Below, piece after piece: positions 25,104 through 33,996 of a stretch of 64,000 bases of DNA. Numbering within the stretch: position 1 is the stretch's first letter; every line of letters begins with the position of its first letter. Under the pieces are notes generated by a model. It was not told the origin of the DNA. It saw only the letters and a program-made list of their open reading frames with translations, and did not search any database. A program made the translations under genes and the position numbers. This DNA comes from an uncultured Oscillospiraceae bacterium (lineage in GTDB: Bacteria > Bacillota > Clostridia > Oscillospirales > Oscillospiraceae). The stretch covers positions 29,009-93,008 of the forward strand of contig CALWVV010000010.1 of assembly GCA_944385035.1 (NCBI GenBank), given 5' to 3'.

Positions 25104-26885
25104 TCATTTGACCCGCAGCCGTTTCGCCAGCTCCCCATCCGGGGCGACCTGGGCCGTCTCATAAGTGGTGTAAATGACCATGCCCGGCCGGGCTCCGCCG
25201 GGCTTTTTTACATAGCGCACCGGGGTGTAGTCCACCGGGACCTTGCCGCTGTCCCGGCCTTGGGAGAACCAGGCGGCCAGTATGGCGGCCTCATTGAGAC
25301 TTTGTAGGTCCGGCTGGCCGCCGTCCGTCCACAGGATGACATGGGAGCCGTGAATCTTCTGGGTGTGGAACCAGATGTCGTTCTTTCCGGCCAGCTTACA
25401 GGTGAGCAGGTCATTTTGGGTGTTGTTTTTGCCCACGGAAATGCGCATGCCCGTGGAGGAGCGAAACTCCATGGGTTTGGAGGCAAGACGTTTCGTTCGC
25501 TCTCTGGCTTTGCCCTGCCGGCGAAGGTAGCCGGTGTCGGTAAGCTCCTGCCGGATTTCCAAAAGGTCCCGTTCTCCTTCGGCCAGGGCGATGGACTCCA
25601 GCACGCTGTTCAGATAGTCCAGCTCCTTGCGGCCCTTTTCCAACTGAATGGTGAGCATGGCCTCGGCGGTTTTGGCCTTGTTGTAGTCCTTGTAATATTT
25701 GGCGGCATTTTGCTGAGGGGTGAGGAGGGGGTCCAGCTTGATGTCAATTTCCTTCCCCTCTGGATCATAAAAGTCCACCGCCCGCAGCCGGGTCATGCCC
25801 CGCTCCATCTGATAGAAGTTGCTGGTGATGATGTCACCCAGCTCCCGCAGCCGGTCCCGGTCCAGGGTGGCGGTAAGCTCCTTTTCCTGGTTGGCAATTT
25901 TCCGCCGGGTACGGTCCCTGGCATTGCTGACCGAGCGGATGAGGTCCTGGCCTTTTTGTTTCACCCGGTCCAGCCGTTCCCGCTGCTCATAGAACGAATC
26001 CAGAAGCTGGGAGAAGGAGGGCTGAGGCTCTGCCTGAGCGGCCCCCTCATATTGCAAAATAGGGAGGAACGTAAAGTCCTTTGCCCGCCCATCCATTGAG
26101 ATCAGAGTGGGTGTATAGGAGTTTTCCCTTATAAGTTTCTGCAGCATTTCCACCTGATCCAGCAGCCGTGCACGGCCCTGCGGCCCCATAAGATGAAGGC
26201 GTGCATCGGTCTCTCCCCCCGCGCGGTAGGCCAGTTCCCGGCAGATGAGCGGGGAGAGACCGCCAAAGGTATCCAGCAGCCAGCGATCGGCCTGACTCTC
26301 TTCCGGGGCCTGGGCCAGGAGCTGCTCCAGCTTTTCCCGGTCCAACGCCAGTGGGTCAGCCTTGGACTGCGCAGGGGGAAGGCGGTAAAACATCCCCGGC
26401 TGAAGGATGCGGCCCATCTGTCCCGTATGGGGATCCAGGCCGGAGTCCACCCTGCGGATGCAATCCAAAATCCGTCCGTCTCCATCCAAAAGAAGCAGGT
26501 TTGACTTATGGGTGATGGCTTCCAGCACCAGGGCACGTTCTACCCGGTCCCCCAGTTCATTGAGCGCCTCAAAGCGGAACCGTGCCACCCGTTCCAGCGG
26601 GACCTGCTCCACCGTTAAAAGCCTGGCTCCGGACAGGTGCTTTCGCAGGAGCATACAGAACATAGGGGGCTTGTCCGGGTTTTCCAGGGTGAGCTGGGTG
26701 AGATGGGCCCTGGGCTGGGCAGGGTTGGCGGAGAGAAGAAGGCGCACATTCCCCTGGACAGGGGAGCGCAGGGCCAGTACGATCTCATCCCGGCCGGGCT
26801 GATAGATTTTATCCACCTTTGCCCCCGCCAGGGCGGTATTGAGTTCGGATATGACGCCGGACAGACAAAGTGCGTCCAATGGCAT
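25104..26885 (-). CDS. rqcH: NFACT protein, ribosome quality control (RqcH)
   Basis: A 593-residue NFACT-family protein, bacterial Rqc2 homologue, earlier called fibronectin-binding protein FbpA. It binds obstructed 50S subunits and recruits tRNA-Ala to add C-terminal alanine tails. NFACT-N about 1-180 (DALCLSGVISELN, GAKVDKIYQPGRDEI), helix-hairpin-helix near 190-230, a long coiled coil about 290-440, and NFACT-R about 450-560 (MRISVGKNNTQNDLLTCKLA, WFHTQKIHGSHVIL). All family parts are present. Encoded 17 bases behind mrnC, so both RNA/ribosome genes are cotranscribed from the promoter at 27358-27386. Confidence 0.94.
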   Translation of the reverse strand: MPLDALCLSGVISELNTALAGAKVDKIYQPGRDEIVLALRSPVQGNVRLLLSANPAQPRAHLTQLTLENPDKPPMFCMLLRKHLSGARLLTVEQVPLERVARFRFEALNELGDRVERALVLEAITHKSNLLLLDGDGRILDCIRRVDSGLDPHTGQMGRILQPGMFYRLPPAQSKADPLALDREKLEQLLAQAPEESQADRWLLDTFGGLSPLICRELAYRAGGETDARLHLMGPQGRARLLDQVEMLQKLIRENSYTPTLISMDGRAKDFTFLPILQYEGAAQAEPQPSFSQLLDSFYEQRERLDRVKQKGQDLIRSVSNARDRTRRKIANQEKELTATLDRDRLRELGDIITSNFYQMERGMTRLRAVDFYDPEGKEIDIKLDPLLTPQQNAAKYYKDYNKAKTAEAMLTIQLEKGRKELDYLNSVLESIALAEGERDLLEIRQELTDTGYLRRQGKARERTKRLASKPMEFRSSTGMRISVGKNNTQNDLLTCKLAGKNDIWFHTQKIHGSHVILWTDGGQPDLQSLNEAAILAAWFSQGRDSGKVPVDYTPVRYVKKPGGARPGMVIYTTYETAQVAPDGELAKRLRVK

Positions 26886-26902
26886 GAGTGATCACCTCAA
26901 AC

Positions 26903-27322
26903 TTATGGGTTTTGATGGAGCTCCTGGTCCATCATGTAGTGAAACAGCTCATTGAGCCGCTCCGTCCGGCCCTGGAGATAGAGCCATCCAAACAGAGCCT
27001 CCAGCCCGGTAGCTGCCTGATAGTCTCCCCGGCTGGCCGCCTTGGGGATGGAATGGGGGGCCGTGTTTCGCCCGCGGCGGAATACGTCCTCCTCCTCCTG
27101 GGAGAGGAGAGGGAGGATGCGCTGAAGCAGCCGGGCCTGGGCGGGGGCGGCCACATACTGTACCGTGGCGCGGTGCAGATCCTTTGCCTTGGCCTTGCCC
27201 TGAAGGATCAGCCAAGAGCGGACCATTACCTCAAATACGCTGTCTCCCAGATGGGCCAGCCCAAGGGAGGAAAGGGACAACAGGGCGTCCCGTTCCAGGT
27301 CCAGATGAAAGAAATCGGTCAT
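26903..27322 (-). CDS. mrnC: Mini-ribonuclease III
   Basis: A 139-residue stand-alone RNase III catalytic domain without dsRNA-binding domain, which matures the ends of 23S rRNA in Firmicutes. LAHLGDSVFEVMVRSWL carries the catalytic Asp, and GLEALFGWLYLQG the second acidic cluster. Length is typical. It is the first gene of a two-gene transcript with rqcH. GGAGG eight bases before ATG. Confidence 0.93.
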   Translation of the reverse strand: MTDFFHLDLERDALLSLSSLGLAHLGDSVFEVMVRSWLILQGKAKAKDLHRATVQYVAAPAQARLLQRILPLLSQEEEDVFRRGRNTAPHSIPKAASRGDYQAATGLEALFGWLYLQGRTERLNELFHYMMDQELHQNP

Positions 27323-27357
27323 GAAAAGACCTCCATTTTGCTTTAAAAGTAACTTTT

Positions 27358-27386
27358 ATCATAGCATAGTTCCCGAAAAATGGCAA
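27358..27386 (-). promoter_or_regulatory. promoter of mrnC-rqcH
   Basis: Minus-strand TTGCCA (27381-27386), 17-bp spacer, TATGAT (27358-27363). Divergent from the comEC promoter 50 bases away. Confidence 0.65.
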
Positions 27387-27412
27387 GGGAGGCGGTAAGC
27401 AGCAAGGAGCGC

Positions 27413-27441
27413 TTGAAAAATAGGGCATATCGTGGTATTCT
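27413..27441 (+). promoter_or_regulatory. promoter of comEC-holA-rnmV
   Basis: TTGAAA (27413-27418), 17-bp spacer, TATTCT (27436-27441), with an extended -10 TG (GTGGTATTCT). Confidence 0.6.
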
Positions 27442-27468
27442 AAGTCGAACAGGAGGGGAAGGAGGAGA

Positions 27469-29766
27469 ATGTCCATGCGGGTGCTGGCGACAGGGGCATT
27501 TTCCTTTTCTGCCTCCATTTTTGCCGCTGTCTATTTGGAGCTGGATGAGCTGCTGCTGCCTCTTGCGGCGGGGAGTGCGCTTGCGGCGGCAGTGGCAGCC
27601 TTTGCTTTGGGAAAATGGCCCATGGCTCAGCAGCGTCTGGTTTTGATCTCCTTTGGACTTGTGATCGGCTTTCTTTGGACCTGGGCCTATACCCAGCTGT
27701 GTTTTCAGCCTGCGGTCACGCTGGACAACCGGACGGTAGTACTCTATGCTACGGTAACCGATTACCCGCAAAAGGCTTCTTATGGCGGCTACACCCTGCC
27801 TGCACGGGTGGAGGCAGATGGCCTCATACGTCCGCTTGCGGTTCTTTATGTGGATGAGCAGGGAGCGAATCTGCGGCCTGGAGATGAAATCACCACGGTG
27901 GCTCACTGCACTTTGGCAGACCGTACCTTTTCCGGAGAGGAGATCACCTACTACACCGCCAAAGGTATTTTCCTGCAGGGTGAGGCCTATGGACGTCTGG
28001 AGGTTGACCGTCCGGACCGGATTGCGGTCCAATACTGGCCTGCAGTGATGGCAAGGGCCCTGAAAGAAGGCATTGTCCGCGCCTTTCCAACGAAGGAGGC
28101 AGGCATTGTCCAGGGAATCGTGACCGGAAACCGGGACAATCTTACCGATGCCTTTACCAGTTCTTTGCAGCGGGTGGGAATGAGCCATACGGTGGCGGTG
28201 TCCGGAATGCATCTGGCTTTTCTGGCCCAACTATTGGTTACCCTGCGGGGCAGAGGGCGGCGGTCCACTGCGGTACTGACCATTGTGTGGGCGGTGGTGT
28301 TTAGCGCGCTGTGCGGACATACCCCTTCTGTGGACCGGGCGGCCATGATGATCGTGCTGCTCCAGATCGCGCCTCTTTTGAACCGGGAGCGGGATCTTCC
28401 CACCTCCCTGAGCGCTGCCCTGATGGTGCTGCTGTTTCTCAATCCCTTCGCGGCGACCCACACCGGACTTCAGCTCTCTTTTGCGGCAGTGGCGGGAATC
28501 GCACTGGTCTCCGACCAGATTCAGGACTGGCTTCTGGGCAAGCTGCATTTGAACAAATGGCCGAAGAGCGGGGTAAGAAGGCGTTTGGAGAAGATTCCCC
28601 GTTTCGGTGTTTCCACCCTGTCGGCCACTCTGGGAGCATCGGTGTTAACGGTGCCTCTGGTGGCAGCCTATTTTAATACCTGTTCCCTCATTTCCCCTTT
28701 GGCGAACCTGCTGACCCTCTGGGCGGTGGGCTTCATTTTTGTGGGCGGGCTGCTGGTGGGGACGGTGTCCATCGTTCTGCCGGGGCTGGGACAGATCCTG
28801 GCTCTGCCGGTGATAGGACTTGTGCGGTATGTGGAAGGCGTGGTCAGGCTGCTGGCCATTCCCAATGTATCTGCTTTGTCCATGGAGTGTTTGCTTTACC
28901 GGGGATGGATCGTTTTTGTCTATCTGTTGCTGCTGGCAGCGCTCATTTGTAAAGGAAAAAAGAGATTGGGAATTCCCCTGTACGCAAGTGTCTTTACCTT
29001 GTCCCTGTCCATGATTGCCGTTGGAATCAACGCCCGAATGGGAGATATGCATGTGGCGGTTCTGGATGTGGGACAGGGTCAGAGCGTGGCGCTGAGTCAG
29101 AAGAACCTCTTTGCTCTGGTTGATTGCGGCGGCAGTGGGCAGGAAAACGCCGGCGATGTTGCCGCCGACTATTTTCAAACCCGCGGGATAAGCCGGCTGG
29201 ATTTCCTGATCCTGACCCATCTCCATGATGACCATGCCAATGGGGTCCCACGCCTGTTGGAGCGCTTGAAGGTGGAGAACATTCTCCTGCCGGAGGAGGA
29301 CAGTCCCCTGTTGGACGAGATTCTCAAGCTGGCCCAGGAGAAGAACATTGCAGTGCACAGGGTGACCGAGGACCTGTGCATTGAGACCGAGGACAGTCAG
29401 ACCCTCAAGGTTTATGCGCCGGTGGAGGAGACCGGGGAGACCAATGAGCGGGGCCTTTCCATCCTGGCGGATGGGGAAAGCTTCCGAACGCTCATTACCG
29501 GAGATATGGGCGGGACAGGAGAAGAAAATCTCCTGAAGCTTGCCGGCTTACCCCAGGCAGAGGTGCTGGTAGCCGGTCACCACGGCTCGAATACCTCCAC
29601 CACCCAGGCACTGCTGGATGCCATAAAGCCGGAGTATGCACTCATTTCCGTGGGAGAGGGCAATCTCTACGGTCACCCTGCCCAGGAGACTCTGGAACGG
29701 TTGGAAGCAGCAGGGGCGGAGGTATACCGCACCGATTGGAACGGAACCATAGAAATCAGGAAATAA
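27469..29766 (+). CDS. comEC: ComEC/Rec2 DNA uptake channel
   Basis: A 765-residue polytopic membrane protein that carries transforming DNA across the cytoplasmic membrane. N-terminal helices and a DUF4131-like outer domain (1-190), the Competence domain (about 200-480, GIVTGNRDNL, HTVAVSGMHLAF) and a C-terminal metallo-beta-lactamase-like domain (about 520-765) with LTHLHDDHANG and AGHHGSNTS metal motifs. Full-length and intact. The start may be ATG 27469 or ATG 27475; two GGAGG sequences precede them. No comEA is adjacent. It is followed after nine to fifteen bases by holA. Confidence 0.94.
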   Translation: MSMRVLATGAFSFSASIFAAVYLELDELLLPLAAGSALAAAVAAFALGKWPMAQQRLVLISFGLVIGFLWTWAYTQLCFQPAVTLDNRTVVLYATVTDYPQKASYGGYTLPARVEADGLIRPLAVLYVDEQGANLRPGDEITTVAHCTLADRTFSGEEITYYTAKGIFLQGEAYGRLEVDRPDRIAVQYWPAVMARALKEGIVRAFPTKEAGIVQGIVTGNRDNLTDAFTSSLQRVGMSHTVAVSGMHLAFLAQLLVTLRGRGRRSTAVLTIVWAVVFSALCGHTPSVDRAAMMIVLLQIAPLLNRERDLPTSLSAALMVLLFLNPFAATHTGLQLSFAAVAGIALVSDQIQDWLLGKLHLNKWPKSGVRRRLEKIPRFGVSTLSATLGASVLTVPLVAAYFNTCSLISPLANLLTLWAVGFIFVGGLLVGTVSIVLPGLGQILALPVIGLVRYVEGVVRLLAIPNVSALSMECLLYRGWIVFVYLLLLAALICKGKKRLGIPLYASVFTLSLSMIAVGINARMGDMHVAVLDVGQGQSVALSQKNLFALVDCGGSGQENAGDVAADYFQTRGISRLDFLILTHLHDDHANGVPRLLERLKVENILLPEEDSPLLDEILKLAQEKNIAVHRVTEDLCIETEDSQTLKVYAPVEETGETNERGLSILADGESFRTLITGDMGGTGEENLLKLAGLPQAEVLVAGHHGSNTSTTQALLDAIKPEYALISVGEGNLYGHPAQETLERLEAAGAEVYRTDWNGTIEIRK

Positions 29767-29781
29767 CAGGAGGACGTGCCT

Positions 29782-30825
29782 ATGCCGCCCAAAGGAAAGC
29801 CGGATACTGCCGGTTACCAAAAGCTGAAAAAAGATCTGTCCGGCAAGAATCCGGGGCAGTTATATATTTTCCACGGGGAGGAGACCTACCTTCGGGACCA
29901 CTACCTGGGCAGGCTGCGGGAGATGCTGCTGTCTGGAGGGATGGGGGAATTTAATCTCCATGAGATTGCCGCCAAAGATATGTCGCCCCATGCCTTAGAG
30001 GAGGCGGTGGATTGTCTGCCCATGATGGCCGAGCGTACCCTCATCCAGGTCACAGACTATGACCTCTTTAAAGCAGGGGAGAAGGACCGTGAGGAATATA
30101 TCCATATCCTTTCTCAGCTGCCGGAGTACTGCTGTGTGGTGTTTGTCTATGATCTCATTGATTATAAGGGAGATGCCCGAACCAAGCTGGCTGCCGCTTT
30201 GAAGGCCCACGGGACGGTGGTCAACTTCATCCGCCAGGACCAGGGGGATCTGGTGGACTGGGTGCGCCGGCGGTTCCATGCCCTGGGCAAGGAGATCGAC
30301 TCCCGGTTGGCTCTGGACCTCATCTTCCTGTGCGGAGACCTTATGCATAACCTCATTGGGGAGATTGAGAAGATTGCAGCTTATGCCAAAGGCCCCCATA
30401 TCACCTGGGGAGATATTGAGGCAGTGGCCACGCCCCAGCTGGATACGGTGGTCTTCCGTATGACCGATGCCATCGGCGAGGGTCAATTTGATAAGGCTAT
30501 GGGGGTGCTGGGAGAGCTCTTCCAAATGCAGGAGGCCCCCATTAAGATCATGTGGTCTCTGGGCCGGCAGATGCGTCAGCTCTACTCCGCCCGCCTGGCT
30601 CTGGAGCGGGGAAAAGGGACAGAGTTTGTGGCCGGACTTTGGAACCTGAAGCCCTATCCGGCAGATAAGCTGGTGCGCAGTGCCAAACGCTTCAGCCTTC
30701 CCTGGTGCCGCCGGGCGGTGGTGCGCTGCGGCCAGGTGGATTTGGCCATGAAGTCTACCGGACAGGACGGGAAGGAGCTGCTCACCGGCCTTATGTTGGA
30801 GCTGGCCAACCCTGTGAAGAAGTGA
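29782..30825 (+). CDS. holA: DNA polymerase III subunit delta
   Basis: A 347-residue clamp-loader subunit that opens the beta sliding clamp. The N-terminal AAA-like fold without functional Walker A starts LYIFHGEETYLRDHYLGRL. The beta-binding region near residues 70-90 and the C-terminal collar domain (about 210-340, AMGVLGELFQMQEAPIKIMWSL) are in order. ATG 29782 is preferred, with CAGGAGG upstream, over GTG 29776. comEC-holA is a common clostridial order. RNase M5 follows ten bases later. Confidence 0.94.
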   Translation: MPPKGKPDTAGYQKLKKDLSGKNPGQLYIFHGEETYLRDHYLGRLREMLLSGGMGEFNLHEIAAKDMSPHALEEAVDCLPMMAERTLIQVTDYDLFKAGEKDREEYIHILSQLPEYCCVVFVYDLIDYKGDARTKLAAALKAHGTVVNFIRQDQGDLVDWVRRRFHALGKEIDSRLALDLIFLCGDLMHNLIGEIEKIAAYAKGPHITWGDIEAVATPQLDTVVFRMTDAIGEGQFDKAMGVLGELFQMQEAPIKIMWSLGRQMRQLYSARLALERGKGTEFVAGLWNLKPYPADKLVRSAKRFSLPWCRRAVVRCGQVDLAMKSTGQDGKELLTGLMLELANPVKK

Positions 30826-30835
30826 GGAAGCCGCT

Positions 30836-31432
30836 ATGCTGAAAATCAAAGAGGCCATTGTGGTGGAGGGCCGGTATGACAAAAATACCCTCTCCCAGGT
30901 GGTGGACACCCTGATTTTAGAGACGGGGGGCTTTCATATTTTCAAGGACCCGGAGCAGATGGCCCTGCTGCGCAAGGCGGGGGAGCGCCGGGGGCTCATT
31001 GTCCTCACCGACTCCGACGGAGCAGGGTTTGTCATCCGAAACCGTATCCGGGGTTCCATCCCGGCCCAGTATGTGAAGCACGCCTACATCCCCGACGTAT
31101 ACGGCAAGGAGCGCCGCAAGCGCCAGCGGGGAAAAGAGGGCAAGCTGGGGGTGGAGGGGATGCCGCCCCAGGTGTTGGAGGAGGTCCTCCGCCGGGCCGG
31201 AGCTACGTTCCTGGAGGAGAGTTCCCAATCGGAGCAGAGCGGTGCCCCCCTTACCAAAGCCGACCTGATGGCCGCCGGACTTACCGGGCGGCCGGACAGC
31301 GGGGAACGGCGTCTTGCGCTGCTTCGGAAGCTGAACCTCCCCGAGCACATGAGTGCCAATGCCCTGCTGCAGGTCCTCAATGGCTGCTACAGCCGGGAAG
31401 AGGCAAAAAAACTGTTGGAAGAACAAGCATAA
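30836..31432 (+). CDS. rnmV: ribonuclease M5
   Basis: A 198-residue Toprim nuclease that matures 5S rRNA in Gram-positive bacteria. The Toprim core is complete: EAIVVEGRYDKNTL (catalytic Glu), VLTDSDGAGF (DxD). The C-terminal DUF4093 part binds the 5S precursor. Follows holA by ten bases and ends at a strong terminator. In many Firmicutes ksgA comes next; here it does not. Confidence 0.94.
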   Translation: MLKIKEAIVVEGRYDKNTLSQVVDTLILETGGFHIFKDPEQMALLRKAGERRGLIVLTDSDGAGFVIRNRIRGSIPAQYVKHAYIPDVYGKERRKRQRGKEGKLGVEGMPPQVLEEVLRRAGATFLEESSQSEQSGAPLTKADLMAAGLTGRPDSGERRLALLRKLNLPEHMSANALLQVLNGCYSREEAKKLLEEQA

Positions 31433-31464
31433 AAAGGCTGTGACCGTATTGGTCACAGCCTTTT
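31432..31464. terminator. bidirectional terminator, rnmV / DUF2812 operon
   Basis: 14-bp perfect stem AAAAGGCTGTGACC / GGTCACAGCCTTTT with a five-base loop; T-runs are available on both strands between the two convergent transcripts. Confidence 0.92.
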
Positions 31465-31480
31465 GTTTCAGTAAACTTGA

Positions 31481-32731
31481 CTATGTCACCATTTTTGACA
31501 GTAAGTCCAGGTGGTCCTCCAGCCGCTCCACTCCGGCATAGCGGAACACCGCGACCTTGCCATCCTTGCCCACTGCCGCCATCTGCCAGGGTTCATCCTT
31601 TACGGTGGCCAGGATCACAAAGTCCAGGCCGGGATGAGGAATCTCCTCATATTCCCACCAGAGGTTTACCAGGCGGTAGCTGTCCATCTGGGCCCGTGCA
31701 ACAGGCTTGGCCAGGGTGGGGATGAGCAGATGGAAACAGGTCATGTCCAGGTCGGGTGCGTAGCGGTATTTGCCTCCCTCCGGGTTGGGGGAATTGGCGT
31801 TTTCCATGGCGCCGGGGGTGGGACTGTACCCCTCCTGGGTGACGGCGTACCAGACAGGAGAGAGCAGGGAAAAGTTTATTTCTGCGTAATTCTCCGGCTC
31901 ATCAAATATGCTGTGCTCCTCAAATACTTCCTCACTGGGGTAGACCGGTTCCTGTTCCAGCTCCTGCAAGGTTACATAGGGACGGGAAAAGTCCTCCACC
32001 GGTATCGCCAGGTCCCTGTGGGTTTCTGCACTTAACAGGATCCAACCGATCACAAGAACGGGAATGAGAATCAGGATGAGGAGCTGTTCCCGGACGATGG
32101 CCCGGCTGGAACCGGGGGAGGGAGGCGGCGGCAGGCCGGCTCTCAAAGCCCGGCAGGTGTTTTTCAGGGCAGTCCGGTTCCGCCGCCAACGCCGGAAGGT
32201 CAAAGTTGCCCAGAGTAAAAACAGCAGGATTACGGGATGAAACAGCAGTAACAGAACCATGGGCAAGCTGGCAAAGCTCACGGGCTGTACATCGTGGCTG
32301 CTCCTAGGGAGAATCAGAAAGAGCAGAATTGCTGCGGCCAAAATGACCCAGCGGGTCATCCGGAGTCCGGAGTAGATCCGGGTCTCTTTCTCCAGCCGTT
32401 CCAGGGACATTCCCCGGCTTTCCCAATCGGTGTAAAGTTCTACCGCATCCGGATCAGTGGTGTAAAAGAGAACGTAGGGACGGCAGAGGATGGCTTTATA
32501 CTCCCAGCCCGCCTGGCGGTAGAGCTCCAGCTGCTCCGGCGGGGGCTCGTTTCCCATCTTGCCCCAGGGCTCCAGCCGGAACCGGGTGCCCGGTACGCCG
32601 GTGTCCTCGAAGGTGGCCCAGAACCCCAGGTGAGTGGGGAAGAGGCCCTGGTTGGCCTGCTCCTCCAGCCAGGCCTCCAGTCCAGGGATGTCATAGAGGG
32701 AGACGGGAATCAGCTTCTGCACAGTTTTCAT
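31481..32731 (-). CDS. DUF2812 membrane protein, copy 4 of 4
   Basis: A 416-residue protein, last in the PadR operon. The N-terminal cytosolic DUF2812-type part begins MKTVQKLIPVSLYDIPGLEAW and runs to about 120; three membrane helices follow (about 127-141, 155-176 and 213-230) and a C-terminal domain of about 185 residues, predicted outside. ATG 32731 is used because GGAGG lies eight bases upstream; a GTG at 32740 is too close. A Pro-rich stretch (LPPPPSPGSS) links helices 2 and 3. Function unknown. It shares start motif and layout with the three preceding copies but is diverged in the C-terminal domain. Confidence 0.82.
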   Translation of the reverse strand: MKTVQKLIPVSLYDIPGLEAWLEEQANQGLFPTHLGFWATFEDTGVPGTRFRLEPWGKMGNEPPPEQLELYRQAGWEYKAILCRPYVLFYTTDPDAVELYTDWESRGMSLERLEKETRIYSGLRMTRWVILAAAILLFLILPRSSHDVQPVSFASLPMVLLLLFHPVILLFLLWATLTFRRWRRNRTALKNTCRALRAGLPPPPSPGSSRAIVREQLLILILIPVLVIGWILLSAETHRDLAIPVEDFSRPYVTLQELEQEPVYPSEEVFEEHSIFDEPENYAEINFSLLSPVWYAVTQEGYSPTPGAMENANSPNPEGGKYRYAPDLDMTCFHLLIPTLAKPVARAQMDSYRLVNLWWEYEEIPHPGLDFVILATVKDEPWQMAAVGKDGKVAVFRYAGVERLEDHLDLLSKMVT

Positions 32732-32747
32732 CAAAGACACCTCCCAA

Positions 32748-33962
32748 TCATGCGATCATGTTAACAATCTCGGTCAGATGGTTAGCTAAATCTCCGTGGC
32801 CGGTGTATTGGACCAGCACGACCTTGTCGCCCAAAGCTGCGGCGGCGGTCTGAAAGGAAGTCCCTTCCCGGTGGGCTACCGCCAGATAGTCCGCCCCGGC
32901 CTGTGGGTACTGGGTGACGCGCCAAGTGCCGATTTCGTCCTCCGGGGTAACCCACCAGATGTCCTCGTCCAGGGCCATGGAGTGCTCCAGCTGCTCCTTA
33001 GCCATTGGCTGAGCCAGGAAGGAGAGAGGGGCAGGAAGATCATACCAGCGGACTTCCATCCGGTTCCAGGTCCCATCCTCGTCCCATTCTCCGGTCTGCA
33101 CCGCCTTCCAGCTGTTCCAGCACAGCAGATAATGTTCCTGCCGGGCAAAGTTGGCGTAGTCCACATAGCCGTTGCTGGCCATGGTATAGGGGACAAAATC
33201 CTCCCCTTCCACCTGGGCCAGGGACAGAAGGGGAAAGTCCTGGAGTGCCGACAGAGCCTGCAGGTTTCCCCCGGTGAGGGGCAGGATACATTGGGACAAA
33301 ATCAGCGCGATCCACAGCAGGACAACGAGGGCGAAATATGCTGCGGAACCTAGGTTCCGTTTTGGGTAAGGAACCCGGTGCTCCAAAGGAGTACCGTCCT
33401 CCAGCTGCTGCAGGATAAGCTCCAGGTCCCTTTTTTTTAAAAATACGGAGGGGATATTTACCAACAGGCAGATACAGAGCAACACCACGAGGAGAAGCGA
33501 AGAAGTGATGAAGTTGGTGATGGGAATGCCTTGGTCAAAAAGCAGAACTCCTGCACACGAAATGACAAACAGTGTGAACAGGGGAGTTATGACCGTATCC
33601 CTCCGGGCTCTTTTATAAAGTTTCTTCCATTGTTCTCCCTGGATGGCCGGGTCTGTGTGAAGTTCCGGAGCGTTTTCGTCCTGGGTTGAAAAGATGAGCA
33701 TTTCCCGGTTGATGTCTCCCACGCACTCCCAGCCGTATTCCTCATAGAGATCCAGCATGTCGCAGGGCAGGTCGTCATCCACGGCGCGGCGGCAGGGTTC
33801 GATCCGGTACCGGGTTTTCCGGGCCGGACCGGGGGTGAAAGTGCAGAACAGGGAGCGGTACTTTTTCAGATATAGTCCCCGCAGGGCCATGTCCTGAAGC
33901 CAGCTCTCCGTCCCCTGAATATCGTAGTCGGAGACGGGAGTGAGCTTATAGACGGATTTCAT
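32748..33962 (-). CDS. DUF2812 membrane protein, copy 3 of 4
   Basis: A 404-residue paralogue. It starts MKSVYKLTPVSDYDIQGTES, with an aromatic-rich cytosolic domain to about 140 (YRIEPCRR, EYGWECVGDI), three membrane helices (about 142-161, 171-194 and 222-243) and an exposed C-terminal domain with many Trp and Asp residues. It lies 34 bases behind copy 2 and 16 ahead of copy 4 on the same transcript. No catalytic motif seen. Confidence 0.82.
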   Translation of the reverse strand: MKSVYKLTPVSDYDIQGTESWLQDMALRGLYLKKYRSLFCTFTPGPARKTRYRIEPCRRAVDDDLPCDMLDLYEEYGWECVGDINREMLIFSTQDENAPELHTDPAIQGEQWKKLYKRARRDTVITPLFTLFVISCAGVLLFDQGIPITNFITSSLLLVVLLCICLLVNIPSVFLKKRDLELILQQLEDGTPLEHRVPYPKRNLGSAAYFALVVLLWIALILSQCILPLTGGNLQALSALQDFPLLSLAQVEGEDFVPYTMASNGYVDYANFARQEHYLLCWNSWKAVQTGEWDEDGTWNRMEVRWYDLPAPLSFLAQPMAKEQLEHSMALDEDIWWVTPEDEIGTWRVTQYPQAGADYLAVAHREGTSFQTAAAALGDKVVLVQYTGHGDLANHLTEIVNMIA

Positions 33963-33996
33963 GCTTTGGGCCTCCTTTCAGGCCAATTTTATAGGA

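Noticed and set aside
33797-33807. GGTTCGATCC, resembling a tRNA T-loop
   Set aside because: It lies within a DUF2812 coding sequence and no cloverleaf can be drawn around it.
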